From positions 11,191 to 49,395 of the forward strand of contig MFLV01000023.1 in assembly GCA_001781435.1 (NCBI GenBank): a stretch of 38,205 nt of DNA, read 5' to 3'. Shown one piece after another: positions 28,637 through 36,170 of the stretch. Source of the DNA: Candidatus Kaiserbacteria bacterium RIFCSPLOWO2_01_FULL_51_21 (GTDB lineage: Bacteria; Patescibacteriota; Minisyncoccia; Phycocordibacterales; 2-01-FULL-51-21). The notes beneath the pieces were generated by a model, which was given only the letters and a program-made list of their open reading frames with translations, was not told the DNA's origin and ran no database searches. Made by a program: the position numbers and the translations under genes. Positions within the stretch are counted from its first letter, which is position 1; each line of letters starts with the position of its first letter.

Positions 28637-29387
28637 TTGAGACGCTCTCAAGAATTTCGTTGAAGCTTTTTGCATCGGTGCTTGCGTGTCCAACAAGAAA
28701 TCCGTCAACATCCCCATAGGTATAAAGCGATGCCACATTATCCGATTCCACTGAACCGCCGTACAAAATAGGCACGCGTTCCGCAATCGAACGATCTATT
28801 ATTTCCGTAAGCGTTTTTCGTATAAAAATAACCGCCTCATGCACCTCTTCCGGCTTCATTGCGTCCGCAGCCGACTTTCCGATCGCCCAAATTGGCTCAT
28901 ATGCAATAAGTACGCGCCGAATCTCCGCACTCGAAAGACCGACAAGCGCTGAGCGAATTTCCTGTCGGAGAATCTCGTGATAGGCGCCCTCTGTATCACG
29001 CTCCGCTTCCCCAATGCAAAGTATTGGCTGCAGTCCTTCGGCAAGAGCGCTGCGAATTTTTTTTGCGACCATGGCCTCATCTTCACCAAGCGCTCGCCGC
29101 TCTGAATGACCGACGATAACATACGCCACCTGAAAAGGGACAAGCATCGAGGCAGACACCTCTCCCGTGTGAGCAACTCCACCCTCTCCGGAAACATTTT
29201 GACTGCCAAGAAACAGTTTTCTTCGCGCGGTGAAGAGGGGAAGAAAAATGACGGGCGGACAAACTACCGTCGTAACATTCCGCGCGCGAGCCGCACTTTT
29301 TTTAGCGGCAGTGAAAAGTTTGAGCGCATCACGCTTTGTGGCGGGATAGCTCTTCCAATTTGCAATAACTATTTTTTTCCGAGCCAT
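28629..29387 (-). CDS. tpiA: Triosephosphate isomerase
   Basis: Interconverts dihydroxyacetone phosphate and glyceraldehyde 3-phosphate. The 252-residue TIM-barrel product has Asn10/Lys12 (IVIANWKSY), the electrophile His94 (IVGHSERRALGE), the base Glu164 (IAYEPIWAIGKSA) and the phosphate-binding ILYGGSVESDN. The final phosphate loop reads DGFLVGHAS, where most enzymes have LVGGAS: a Gly to His change next to the substrate phosphate. NWKSY replaces the usual NWKMN. Located 29 nt after the last pilus-locus gene on the same strand. Confidence 0.94.
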   Translation of the reverse strand: MARKKIVIANWKSYPATKRDALKLFTAAKKSAARARNVTTVVCPPVIFLPLFTARRKLFLGSQNVSGEGGVAHTGEVSASMLVPFQVAYVIVGHSERRALGEDEAMVAKKIRSALAEGLQPILCIGEAERDTEGAYHEILRQEIRSALVGLSSAEIRRVLIAYEPIWAIGKSAADAMKPEEVHEAVIFIRKTLTEIIDRSIAERVPILYGGSVESDNVASLYTYGDVDGFLVGHASTDAKSFNEILESVSNA

Positions 29388-29416
29388 GTTCGCCTATGAT
29401 AACACGCTCTTTGCCC

Positions 29417-30700
29417 CTAAATTTCTTCCCAGGAATCGATGCTGAAACTTCCCGATGGCCCCGATGAAAAATTGAGATTGATGACGCCTGTCTCGTACGT
29501 CACCAGCGCACTGTTTTGAAGGTGTAATTTATACCCGGTCACTTCACGAAGCGAAACGTTATTTCTAATCAGAATTTCGCCTCGTCCCGCATAAAGAAGA
29601 AGTTTGCCGTTAGCGCTATTTTGCAAGGTTATGGCAACATTCGAACCTCCGGCCTCCGCACTGCGATTTTGCGATAAAAAAACAATATAGGACTGCGGGT
29701 CACCTGATCCGAAAAATGAGCCGTTGTTAAGATCCATAATAGCGCTATTTAAATTGTCCGAAGGATTGTCTGCAATAATCTGTGCGCTGTTCTTTCCAAG
29801 CGACGAGGCAGCAACAATGGTCGGATTGTTTTGAAACGTCACGTTGCCTACGACCCAAATGGGGCCCGCAAAGGTCACGGTTGGATTTCCGCTTACCACA
29901 AGATCACAGGCGATTTTTTTAGGGCCAATCGTTGTATCCGAACTGATAACATACGGGCAGGGCGACGAAATCGTTCCGCCAGAAGCTGCCACACTCTCCC
30001 ATGTTTCGACCAAGGCGTCGGAGATAGGAAGCGAGGAGGTGGACTGATCGGCGCTTCCGGGGTAAGAGGTCCTTAAAACAGTCGACCCCGAAATACTCTG
30101 GTAGTACGCGTCTTTATCAATGGTCGAATTTTGAATCGTATGAGCATACATCGAACTTGTCGCATGAATACCGCTAACGAAACCCGATGGTCCCGCGGAA
30201 ATCACGTCGCCGCCGATACTATTGCCGGACCCCTGTATCGGCCCATTTGATAGGACATTGCCATATACCCGCGAGCTGTTTTCAAGAAGCATGCCTCCCA
30301 CATCGGATTGGACGCCAAAACTAAATGAGGCGCCGGTTCCAACGATAAGCACCGCCGAAATGGCCCGAGTTACCTCGCTTTCAGTTTCCGCAACAGTAGC
30401 GAGCGACTTCCCATTAAACACATCCACAATAGTCGTCGTTGCCGCCACTCCCCCGAGCGTCAGCGTTTGCGGAGAGACGACGGCATTTCCTTGTTTTAAG
30501 CGCAAACTTACGTCTTCCAAAGACCCTTCAGCCGCAAAATAGCTCTGCTTTGATTCGACTAAGGTCCGCACACCGCGTATTTCTTTTACTATCGGGGTTA
30601 CAATGCCGGCAATAATGACAAGGCTTCCAAAAAGAAAGAGCAGCACGGCCGTAATAACTGCTTGCCCTTGTGATCGCGGAATATTTGAAAATTTTTTCAT
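29417..30700 (-). CDS. Large exported pilus-locus protein (PilX-like N-terminus, beta-rich body)
   Basis: The 427-residue product has a single N-terminal membrane segment (~12-36, GQAVITAVLLFLFGSLVIIA) followed by a KQSYFAAEGSLEDVSLRLK helix with the glutamate typical of PilX/minor-pilin type proteins (YxAAExGxE). It lacks a G|FxLxE cleavage site. The rest is Ser/Asn/Gly/Thr-rich with repeated short hydrophobic strands (GNVLSNGPIQGSG, GNVTFQNNPTIVAAS), suggesting a right-handed beta-helix. Only two cysteines, in SPCPYV and KIACDLV (~26 apart in sequence), may be bridged. Position as last gene of the pseudopilin set suggests a tip or surface adhesin role (inference). Confidence 0.7.
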   Translation of the reverse strand: MKKFSNIPRSQGQAVITAVLLFLFGSLVIIAGIVTPIVKEIRGVRTLVESKQSYFAAEGSLEDVSLRLKQGNAVVSPQTLTLGGVAATTTIVDVFNGKSLATVAETESEVTRAISAVLIVGTGASFSFGVQSDVGGMLLENSSRVYGNVLSNGPIQGSGNSIGGDVISAGPSGFVSGIHATSSMYAHTIQNSTIDKDAYYQSISGSTVLRTSYPGSADQSTSSLPISDALVETWESVAASGGTISSPCPYVISSDTTIGPKKIACDLVVSGNPTVTFAGPIWVVGNVTFQNNPTIVAASSLGKNSAQIIADNPSDNLNSAIMDLNNGSFFGSGDPQSYIVFLSQNRSAEAGGSNVAITLQNSANGKLLLYAGRGEILIRNNVSLREVTGYKLHLQNSALVTYETGVINLNFSSGPSGSFSIDSWEEI

Positions 30701-30702
30701 AG

Positions 30703-31206
30703 TTAATAGGCACCACGCAAAACCGCAAAATCCTCAAATGATTCACTTTTTGTTCCTACGGAACTGGTCGCCGTGAGAATTAATTGGATGCGCACTCCAA
30801 GGATTGAACTTGAGGTAATTTTCTCAAACATAAGGGTGTCAACGCTTACATCGGGAAGCGTGAGCGACCCGATGTCGATTCCATTCTCACGTACACGCAA
30901 TGAGCCATTCACAAGCGAGAACATGGTTGTCGTTGCGCCCGAGAGGAGCGTGAGCTGCCCTGGATTTGCGTTTAAAATACTTGCGGCATCAACCGAGCTT
31001 GCGGCGCGAATATCGCGCATCATCCGCTCCATGCCAATCGTCGCACTCTCATTAATATGGCGCGCCACGATAAGCGCTCCATAGGAGCGCATCATGGAAA
31101 CAAAAAGACCGATAATGGCAGTGAGGAGAAGAACCAAAAGTGCAACATAAATAAGCGCTTCAAGAAGCGTCATGCCTCGAGACGATGTCCTCAAAAGACG
31201 ATGCAT
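30703..31206 (-). CDS. Prepilin-type pseudopilin (PilW/GspJ-like)
   Basis: The 167-residue product has a basic leader MHRLLRTSSRG followed by MTLLEALIYVALLVLLLTAI, a type IV prepilin signal with cleavage after Gly11 and Glu at +5. Instead of Phe or Met-methylated Phe, position +1 is Met. The body has a long helix (ATIGMERMMRDIRAAS) and a beta-rich C-terminal head, the pattern of PilW/GspJ minor pilins. It lies 1 nt after the preceding pseudopilin and 2 nt before the next gene, so the operon is tight. Exact minor-pilin class is uncertain. Confidence 0.75.
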   Translation of the reverse strand: MHRLLRTSSRGMTLLEALIYVALLVLLLTAIIGLFVSMMRSYGALIVARHINESATIGMERMMRDIRAASSVDAASILNANPGQLTLLSGATTTMFSLVNGSLRVRENGIDIGSLTLPDVSVDTLMFEKITSSSILGVRIQLILTATSSVGTKSESFEDFAVLRGAY

Positions 31207-31207
31207 A

Positions 31208-31681
31208 TTAATTGTCTAAAAGATTAGTCAGATAGGTCATAATGGTTGTCGTGCCATCTTCCCAAACAACTTGGGCGGTCACGTGTCGTGTATTACTGTC
31301 AAAAGAAGCAGAAGGGTTTGCGGAAACAATCTCTTTTGAAACGTCGTCGCGATATACATCATCAAAAATAATGACCCGAGTAAATCCATCGTTCGACGAT
31401 ATGGTTGTCGAGAGAGTCCAGCCATTGTTCCAATCAAGATAATACGCGCTGCTCGAAGCAAGTGGTGCAATATTAGTGGTCCATGAACTATCGCGGAGAT
31501 AACGCACCGCTTCGAGTCCCTCTTCAGCATACAGAGCCGCTTGAATTTTTTGGGTATTTGCCAATCCGCCATGGACCGAAATATTAAACGAAGACAAAAT
31601 ACCGACAAGTGCCGTCGCGATAATTGCCGCCCCAATCACAACTTCAAGAAGCCCTATTCCCTGTTTCCGGCTATACCGCAT
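31208..31681 (-). CDS. Prepilin-type pseudopilin (PilV/GspI-like)
   Basis: The 157-residue product begins MRYSRKQGIGLLEVVIGAAI. The KQG|IGLLEVVI site is a prepilin peptidase signal with +5 Glu; cleavage would follow Gly8. The helix continues TALVGILSSFN, and the EEGLEAVRYLRDSSW block, with conserved E and R, is typical of PilV/GspI-like minor pilins in Patescibacteria. The head domain is Ser/Thr/Asp-rich. It overlaps the upstream FimT-like gene by 11 nt. Acts in the inner membrane and pilus fibre by family. Confidence 0.78.
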   Translation of the reverse strand: MRYSRKQGIGLLEVVIGAAIIATALVGILSSFNISVHGGLANTQKIQAALYAEEGLEAVRYLRDSSWTTNIAPLASSSAYYLDWNNGWTLSTTISSNDGFTRVIIFDDVYRDDVSKEIVSANPSASFDSNTRHVTAQVVWEDGTTTIMTYLTNLLDN

Positions 31682-32147
31682 AGGTAACGTGTCTTGCTAC
31701 GCGGATAAGACCAGTGGCTTCGATAGTTATCGTTCTCGTTTTTGAAGCGTCTGAAACAAGCATGACTACCACGTTTCCGGTCGTGTTCACTTTCCCGCTT
31801 GCTCGGGCAAATACGATATCGCTTCCGCCCGTAGTAAAATTTATGGCACTAATCTGAATGCGCGAAGATAGCGTAGTGATTTGATTGTCCGGATCAGACG
31901 CATTGTAGGTTTCTCCCTTGAAGAGCGTAACGGTAGAACTTGTAAAATGTATGCCGTAGGAGGAGGCGCCAACGCTTCCCATAGCTTTTGATCGCGCCTC
32001 GTTTACTACGGAAGCTATTTCAATTGTACTGGTATCGAGAGTCTTTGTTCCACTAAATTGATTAAGTGCGATGATGCTAAAAATAAAAAGACCGCCAAAG
32101 AGCGCAACGACAATGAGTACTTCCATAAGGGAAAAAGCGCGGCTCAT
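31671..32147 (-). CDS. Prepilin-type pseudopilin (FimT/GspH-like)
   Basis: The 158-residue product has a very short leader MSRA followed by FSLMEVLIVVALFGGLFIFS, so cleavage after Ala4 and Glu at +5. Short leaders with Ala at -1 are accepted by prepilin peptidases. The helix is followed by EIASVVNEARSKAMGS and a head with YGIHFTSSTVTLFKGETYNA, matching the GspH/FimT head (R-S-x-A-M, GI-x-F, LF-x-G). It overlaps pilC by 4 nt (ATGA) and the next pseudopilin by 11 nt. In other bacteria FimT binds DNA for uptake; that role here is only a possibility. Confidence 0.78.
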   Translation of the reverse strand: MSRAFSLMEVLIVVALFGGLFIFSIIALNQFSGTKTLDTSTIEIASVVNEARSKAMGSVGASSYGIHFTSSTVTLFKGETYNASDPDNQITTLSSRIQISAINFTTGGSDIVFARASGKVNTTGNVVVMLVSDASKTRTITIEATGLIRVARHVTYAV

Positions 32148-33361
32148 ATGGCGTTTGAAAGCGAATAGATCGGGCTAATAACTGAAAGCGCAAAGAAGCC
32201 AACCGCAATTCCGATAACAACCATAAGAATGGGCTCGATAATAGTCGACATATTTTTTGTCTTCTGCTCAACCTCGTTTTCATAAAACGTCGCAACTTGG
32301 AGAAGCATCGTGGAGAGTCCCCCCGTTTCTTCTCCGACCGAAATGAGTTCGCCCATAAGCGGCGGGTAGAGATGCTCGTTTTGAGAAAAGGCTGGTGCGA
32401 TCTGAAGACCTTTTTGGATTTGCTTCTGCGCCTCCGCAAGCACTTCACGGAAGTAGGAATTTTGGATAACCTCACGAGCAATTGAAAATGCCGTTATCAC
32501 TTCAACCCCCGAAGAAAGAAGGGAGGAGAGCGTGCGCGCGGTCCGAGCAGTGTTAACTTCGCGCACAAGCCCTTTAATGATCGGGGTGCGCAGGAGAACA
32601 AATTCAAACGTCCGATGTCCTCGCGGTGTTCTCAAAAGGGCAATAAAACCCATCACTCCGCCGACAACACCGAAAATGGCAAGAAGGAAATTTCCGACAA
32701 ACCAGTCGCTCACGCCGATGATAATGCGGGTGGTAAGCGGTAACTGTACGTCAAATTCTTTGAATGTAGCAGTCAGTGTTGGAACCACAAAAATAAGCAT
32801 CGTAATGCCGATGATTACCATTGCGGAAAGGACGATACCCGGATACATCATCGCGCCTCTGATTTTTTTAGTAAGCATATATGAACGCTCTACCTGGTCG
32901 GCAACACCAAGAAGAGCCCCCGATAATTTACCGCTTTCGTCCCCCGCTTTTACCATAGCGATAAAAAGCTTCGGAAACACTTTGGGAAACTGCTCCATTG
33001 CCTCATGAAGACTTCTCCCGCGTTTGATCCCCTCAATGAGGGAAAGCAGGACTTCTCTTAAATGCCGATTTCTTGTTTGCCGCTCAAGCACCCCGAGTCC
33101 CCGAGAGAGCGGTAATCCTGCCGCAAGCATAGCGCCGAGGTTCCGCGCAAAAACAATTTTCTCGCTCGTACGTACGCTGCCAAAAAAAGAGATGAGCTTT
33201 CTCACATCGATGTGAAGCCCTTCCCTGACTTCATTGATCGAAACGACCGTCCCACCCACCTTACGCACCTCGGCATACACGGCAAAACGGTCCGGCAAGT
33301 CTAGCGTCTCTTCATACGTCTCTCCTCCCGCGTGTGTGGCTTTATAGTGAAATTTTGGCAT
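32144..33361 (-). CDS. pilC: Type IV pilus inner-membrane platform protein PilC
   Basis: PilC (GspF family) is the membrane platform on which the PilB ATPase works. The 405-residue product starts MPKFHYKATHAGGETYEETL (family YxY-x-A). It has two T2SSF domains, each with the marker FARNLGAMLAAGLPLSRGLG (~71-90) and LSSLLSSGVEVITAFSIARE (~276-295), GDESGKL and GEETGGL (paired G-(D/E)-E-(S/T)-G), and three membrane segments (~170, ~220, ~375-400). Length is normal. It follows pilB after a TTCGTAATTC-type spacer repeat and overlaps the next gene by 4 nt. Confidence 0.94.
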   Translation of the reverse strand: MPKFHYKATHAGGETYEETLDLPDRFAVYAEVRKVGGTVVSINEVREGLHIDVRKLISFFGSVRTSEKIVFARNLGAMLAAGLPLSRGLGVLERQTRNRHLREVLLSLIEGIKRGRSLHEAMEQFPKVFPKLFIAMVKAGDESGKLSGALLGVADQVERSYMLTKKIRGAMMYPGIVLSAMVIIGITMLIFVVPTLTATFKEFDVQLPLTTRIIIGVSDWFVGNFLLAIFGVVGGVMGFIALLRTPRGHRTFEFVLLRTPIIKGLVREVNTARTARTLSSLLSSGVEVITAFSIAREVIQNSYFREVLAEAQKQIQKGLQIAPAFSQNEHLYPPLMGELISVGEETGGLSTMLLQVATFYENEVEQKTKNMSTIIEPILMVVIGIAVGFFALSVISPIYSLSNAI

Positions 33362-33363
33362 AT

Positions 33364-33440
33364 TATGCAGAAGTACGAAGTACAGGAATAAAGCTCATGG
33401 CACGATCTCGTAATTCGTAATTCATAATTCGCGATTTCTT
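33364..33440. repeat. Inverted short-unit spacer repeat (TTCGTAATTC type)
   Basis: The left half reads AGAAGTACGAAGTACAGGAA; the right half TCGTAATTCGTAATTCATAA with TTCGCGATTTCTTAC, the reverse-complement style of unit. It fills the pilB-pilC gap and touches the pilB stop codon. Related to 4,549-4,622 and 15,899-15,951. Confidence 0.68.
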
Positions 33441-35190
33441 ACTCCGAGATAACACGGAGTACTTCTTCAATCGTGGTAATACCCTGTGCCGCTTTGAAAA
33501 TACCGTCTTCAAACATCGTGAGCATTCCCTCCGTCACTGCCTGTTTTTCAATCGTATCTTCCGTGCCTCCTTTCATCACAATGTCTTTAATCGTTGGCGT
33601 CACCGGAAACACCTCATGAATACCGATACGACCGCTAAAACCATCAGGGCACTCGGGAGAAGCTTTCGCTTTATAAAAAGGAATTTTCTCCCACGTAGCT
33701 CCCCCGGGAACGATTTTCTCCTCTTTCAGCGTTGAGAGGACATGATCAAGGTTGACCGACTTGCCAAGTGAAGTAATTTCTGACTGCGAGAGACGGTATT
33801 CCTTCCGCGGAGAACAAAGCTTCCGTACCAGTCGCTGGCCGATAATCACGTTCACGGTTGAAACCAAAAGAAAAGGTTCGGAGCCCATGTCAATCATGCG
33901 CGGGATTGCGCCAGCGGCTGAATTGGTATGCAGAGTCGAGAGAACAAGATGCCCGGTGAGTGCGGCGTTAATGGCAAGCGAGACGGTTTCTTTGTCGCGA
34001 ATTTCCCCGACCATGATGATGTCGGGATCCTGTCGCATAAATGTGCGAAGTCCTGCGGCAAAGGTGAAGCCTATTTCCGGCTTCACCTGCGTTTGGTTGA
34101 CCCGAGGCATTTGATACTCGATAGGATCTTCAATTGTCGAGATATTTACTTCCGGCGTGTTCAGGATATCGAGAAGCGTATAGAGCGTTGTGGTCTTACC
34201 GGAACCGGTCGGACCGGTGGTGAGGAGCATGCCGGTTTTTTGTTTTGCGGCGCTGTGCAAGCGCTCAAGCGCCTCGCCATGAAATCCCAAACTTTCCAAG
34301 GTGAACCCTCCCGCGCTCTCTCGCAGCAACCGCATAACTACCTTTTCGCCATAGAAAACCGGCAGAAGCGAGACGCGCAAAGATACTTTTTGCCCGTGTA
34401 AATCTATTTTGAAGCGGCCGTCCTGTGGAAGCCTTTTTTCATCGAGTTTAAGATTCGCAAGAACTTTAATGCGTGCGGTGATCGAGGAAGCGGCGGTCTT
34501 TGGAAGCATCATCGCATCGTGGAGAATACCGTCAATGCGATAGCGCACGACCAATTCTTTCTCCATCGGCTCGATATGGACGTCGGAAGCATTCTGCACG
34601 ACGGCATGGGAGAGAAGTGAATCAACGATGCGCACCACCGGTAAATCCTCAGCGAGCTTTTTAAGATCACTTACCGAGGCATCGCTTCCCGGTTCGTTGG
34701 AAATAGCCTTGAGGGCCTCTGATTCGGCTTGGATAATATCGCCAAATTCGTCTTTGAGCGTTTTTTGATACTGCAGAAGTGCACTTTTAATGGAATCGGC
34801 ATCGGTAAGCCGCGGCAGAATCTTGAGCCCAACCTTTTTTTTCACGAAATCAATCGCTTCAAGGTCGCCGGTATCAAGCATTGCCACTTCAAGAGCGTCT
34901 CCAGTTTTCTTAAAAGCGAGAATGTTGTGATTGCGCGCGATGGGTTCCGGAATAAGAGAGAGTGCTTCGGGGTCAATCTTCTTCCCCTTTAAGTTAACAA
35001 AGGGAATTCCTAAGACATACGCTTGCATGCGGCGCATATCATCTTCAGTGACTACCGCTCTCTCTACCAGTACCTTACCGATGCTTACGTTGTCTTTTTC
35101 CGCCTGTTTTTCGGCATCTTCAAATTCACTCCGCGGCACCAAGCCAGAGTCGACAATGAATCCTTTGAGTTGTTTCTCGTCAATGTACAT
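33439..35190 (-). CDS. pilB: Type IV pilus assembly ATPase PilB
   Basis: Hexameric cytoplasmic ATPase for pilus extension. From the preferred ATG (35,188-35,190) the product is 583 residues. An N-terminal GspE-N type domain (~35-145, GKVLVERAVVTEDDMRRMQA) precedes the catalytic domain: ASDVHIEPME, Walker A GPTGSGKTT (326-334), Asp box TIEDPIEY, Walker B DIIMVGEIRD (390-399), and His box TGHLVLSTLHTNSAAGAI. The usual tetracysteine zinc site (CxxC...CxxC) is reduced to one Cys on each side (KLCSPRK, PECPDG). A longer in-frame start at 35,301 overlaps the divergent promoter and is rejected. Confidence 0.94.
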   Translation of the reverse strand: MYIDEKQLKGFIVDSGLVPRSEFEDAEKQAEKDNVSIGKVLVERAVVTEDDMRRMQAYVLGIPFVNLKGKKIDPEALSLIPEPIARNHNILAFKKTGDALEVAMLDTGDLEAIDFVKKKVGLKILPRLTDADSIKSALLQYQKTLKDEFGDIIQAESEALKAISNEPGSDASVSDLKKLAEDLPVVRIVDSLLSHAVVQNASDVHIEPMEKELVVRYRIDGILHDAMMLPKTAASSITARIKVLANLKLDEKRLPQDGRFKIDLHGQKVSLRVSLLPVFYGEKVVMRLLRESAGGFTLESLGFHGEALERLHSAAKQKTGMLLTTGPTGSGKTTTLYTLLDILNTPEVNISTIEDPIEYQMPRVNQTQVKPEIGFTFAAGLRTFMRQDPDIIMVGEIRDKETVSLAINAALTGHLVLSTLHTNSAAGAIPRMIDMGSEPFLLVSTVNVIIGQRLVRKLCSPRKEYRLSQSEITSLGKSVNLDHVLSTLKEEKIVPGGATWEKIPFYKAKASPECPDGFSGRIGIHEVFPVTPTIKDIVMKGGTEDTIEKQAVTEGMLTMFEDGIFKAAQGITTIEEVLRVISE

Positions 35191-35209
35191 GCGAGAGTCG
35201 GTTGACTCC

Positions 35210-35215
35210 AGTATA
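35210..35215 (-). promoter_or_regulatory. -10 box of the pilus operon
   Basis: The minus strand reads TATACT, 19 nt before the pilB ATG. The best -35 at 17 bp is GGACAA (weak), so activation by a regulator is conceivable. It lies back to back with the promoter of the winged-helix gene. Confidence 0.5.
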
Positions 35216-35227
35216 ACGCAAGGCGCA

Positions 35228-35255
35228 TTGTGTTGTCCTTTTATTTCTATATACT
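35228..35255 (+). promoter_or_regulatory. Promoter of the orphan winged-helix gene
   Basis: TTGTGT (35,228-35,233), 16 bp, TATACT (35,250-35,255) on the plus strand, 27 nt before the ATG at 35,282. Confidence 0.55.
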
Positions 35256-35281
35256 TACTGCGGATATTACGGAGAACTCCG

Positions 35282-35638
35282 ATGAAAGATACGGCAGTCA
35301 AGCGCGATTGGCTTTTTCTTCCCGTTCACAAGATAGACGACCTTGTCCTGCGTAAAGCGACAAAACGGGCGTACTGGAAAGGAGGAAAGGTCAATCTCAC
35401 CGTCAGACAATTCGACCTCGTGGACCTTCTCTTCTCCCACCGCGGCACGGACATTTCCTCCCGCAAGCTATACGATACCTTTCGCGGACGTCCCGGCCTG
35501 CTGGCGGGAAACGGTCCAGAAGGATACCGGGTGAATCTGCGCGTCGTCATAATGCACATTCGGAAGACATTCAAGGCGATTGACCCGGCGTTCGATGAAA
35601 TAGAGACGTTCGCGGGTTTCGGTTACCGATGGAAATAG
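35282..35638 (+). CDS. Orphan OmpR/PhoB-type winged-helix DNA-binding protein
   Basis: The 118-residue product starts MKDTAVKRDWLFLPVHKIDD. From ~residue 35 it follows the trans_reg_C fold: VNLTVRQFDLVDLLFSHRGT (family LTxxEFxLLxxLxxxxGxxxSR), SSRKLYDTFRG, YRVNLRVVIMHIRKTFKAID (recognition helix, family VDVHIxRLRKKL) and the wing IETFAGFGYRWK (family IxTVRGxGYR). There is no receiver domain or transmembrane segment, so activity is not set by phosphorylation of this protein. GGAG lies 8 nt before the ATG. Divergent from the pilB operon with a shared 91-bp promoter region, so it may regulate it or itself (inference). Confidence 0.83.
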   Translation: MKDTAVKRDWLFLPVHKIDDLVLRKATKRAYWKGGKVNLTVRQFDLVDLLFSHRGTDISSRKLYDTFRGRPGLLAGNGPEGYRVNLRVVIMHIRKTFKAIDPAFDEIETFAGFGYRWK

Positions 35639-35652
35639 CCGGGAGAGCCCCA

Positions 35653-35676
35653 CTGCCGCGTCACTAGGCGCGGCAG
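35653..35676 (+). terminator. Terminator of the winged-helix gene
   Basis: CTGCCGCG (35,653-35,660) pairs with CGCGGCAG (35,669-35,676), loop TCACTAGG, followed by TTTC. The T-run is short. Confidence 0.6.
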
Positions 35677-35688
35677 TTTCAATGCTTG

Positions 35689-35760
35689 TTGACCCCGTAG
35701 TAGATTTTGGCGATGCGCCGAAGGCGCGGGCATAGCCCTTCGCCAAAATTCACTACCGGA
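35689..35760. repeat. Inverted-repeat element, copy 3 (~70 bp)
   Basis: Left arm 35,691-35,713 (GACCCCGTAGTAGATTTTGG) and right arm 35,740-35,760, which in the same sense reads ATCCGGTAGTGAATTTTGGC. The 26-nt interior has its own hairpin GCGCC/GGCGC (35,715-35,726). Orientation as in copy 2. Confidence 0.82.
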
Positions 35761-35890
35761 TTGACCCCGTTGAGAGTACGCGGGCGCAGTATTTCAATAC
35801 CGATACCATAAGTACCTCACGAGTTGATGAGCACGGTTCTCTGCGCAAAAAATTCACAGCGCACGCGCCCTACTTCTAACGGGGTTGACA
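35761..35890. repeat. Second, related inverted repeat adjoining copy 3
   Basis: Left end TTGACCCCGTTGAGAGTACG (35,761-35,781) and, in the same sense, the reverse complement of the right end (35,866-35,890) TCAACCCCGTTAGAAGTAGG are similar, so the block is an imperfect inverted repeat with ACCCCGTT termini. It shares the ACCCCGT edge with the first family, and TTGACCCCGT occurs directly repeated at its left edge and that of copy 3. The interior (35,782-35,865) shows no gene. Its right edge supplies the -35 of the nusA promoter. Confidence 0.55.
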
Positions 35891-35912
35891 AAAAACAGGG
35901 AGGGTATAAACT
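35885..35912 (+). promoter_or_regulatory. nusA promoter
   Basis: TTGACA (35,885-35,890, perfect -35) in the context ACGGGGTTGACA. The -10 is either TAAACT (35,907-35,912, 16 bp) or TATAAA (35,905-35,910, 14 bp). The start site would lie near 35,917-35,919. Confidence 0.6.
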
Positions 35913-35916
35913 TATG

Positions 35917-36170
35917 GGCATTACTGAAACGTCCGCCCCCGAGGGGCGGACGTTTCGTTCAAAGAGTCTTGACTGCCCCAGCCCTAACTTTGCGAAGGTG
36001 CTCGAGTAGAATCGGTGTAAAGAATCTTGGTGACAAATTCTTTGGCAACCCGCTTCGCGCAATAGGGACGGCCTGTTCGGCCCCGCGGGTTGCGAGACAA
36101 GAAAATAGCAAAATGAGAGCGGGGTCTAAGATTTTCTAAGCTCGTATTACTCGCTAATAAAATCTAAGAT
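35917..36170 (+). promoter_or_regulatory. Long structured 5' leader of nusA
   Basis: About 250 nt without a convincing gene. Three stems stand out. A perfect 14-bp hairpin GAAACGTCCGCCCC with 35,943-35,956 lies almost at the expected RNA 5' end. GCAACCCGC/GCGGGTTGC (36,045-36,053 with 36,085-36,093) encloses GGCC/GGCC. AGATTTT/AAAATCT (36,129-36,135 with 36,159-36,165) ends 5 nt before the start codon, where it could control ribosome access. None is followed by a good T-run on the plus strand. No tRNA or known riboswitch pattern was recognised. Confidence 0.5.

Noticed and set aside
28637-28786. 50-residue N-terminal extension of Pgk
   Set aside because: It would lie entirely inside tpiA in another frame, with no homology to Pgk; the start at 28,636 overlaps tpiA by only 8 nt.
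35824-36009. 61-residue plus-strand open frame before nusA
   Set aside because: It crosses the promoter and the perfect 14-bp hairpin, has no ribosome site or recognisable motif, and is better explained as leader and repeat sequence.
36007-36018. 12-mer AGAATCGGTGTA shared with the rpsL promoter spacer (minus strand near 16,404-16,415)
   Set aside because: Many 12-base matches are expected by chance within 38 kb on both strands, and the flanks do not match.
36040-36100. Possible tRNA or tmRNA piece upstream of nusA (TTCG within a GC-rich stem)
   Set aside because: No T-loop of the GTTCRANNC type with a 5-bp stem, no CCA end or acceptor pairing, and no tmRNA-like 5' or 3' ends were found.
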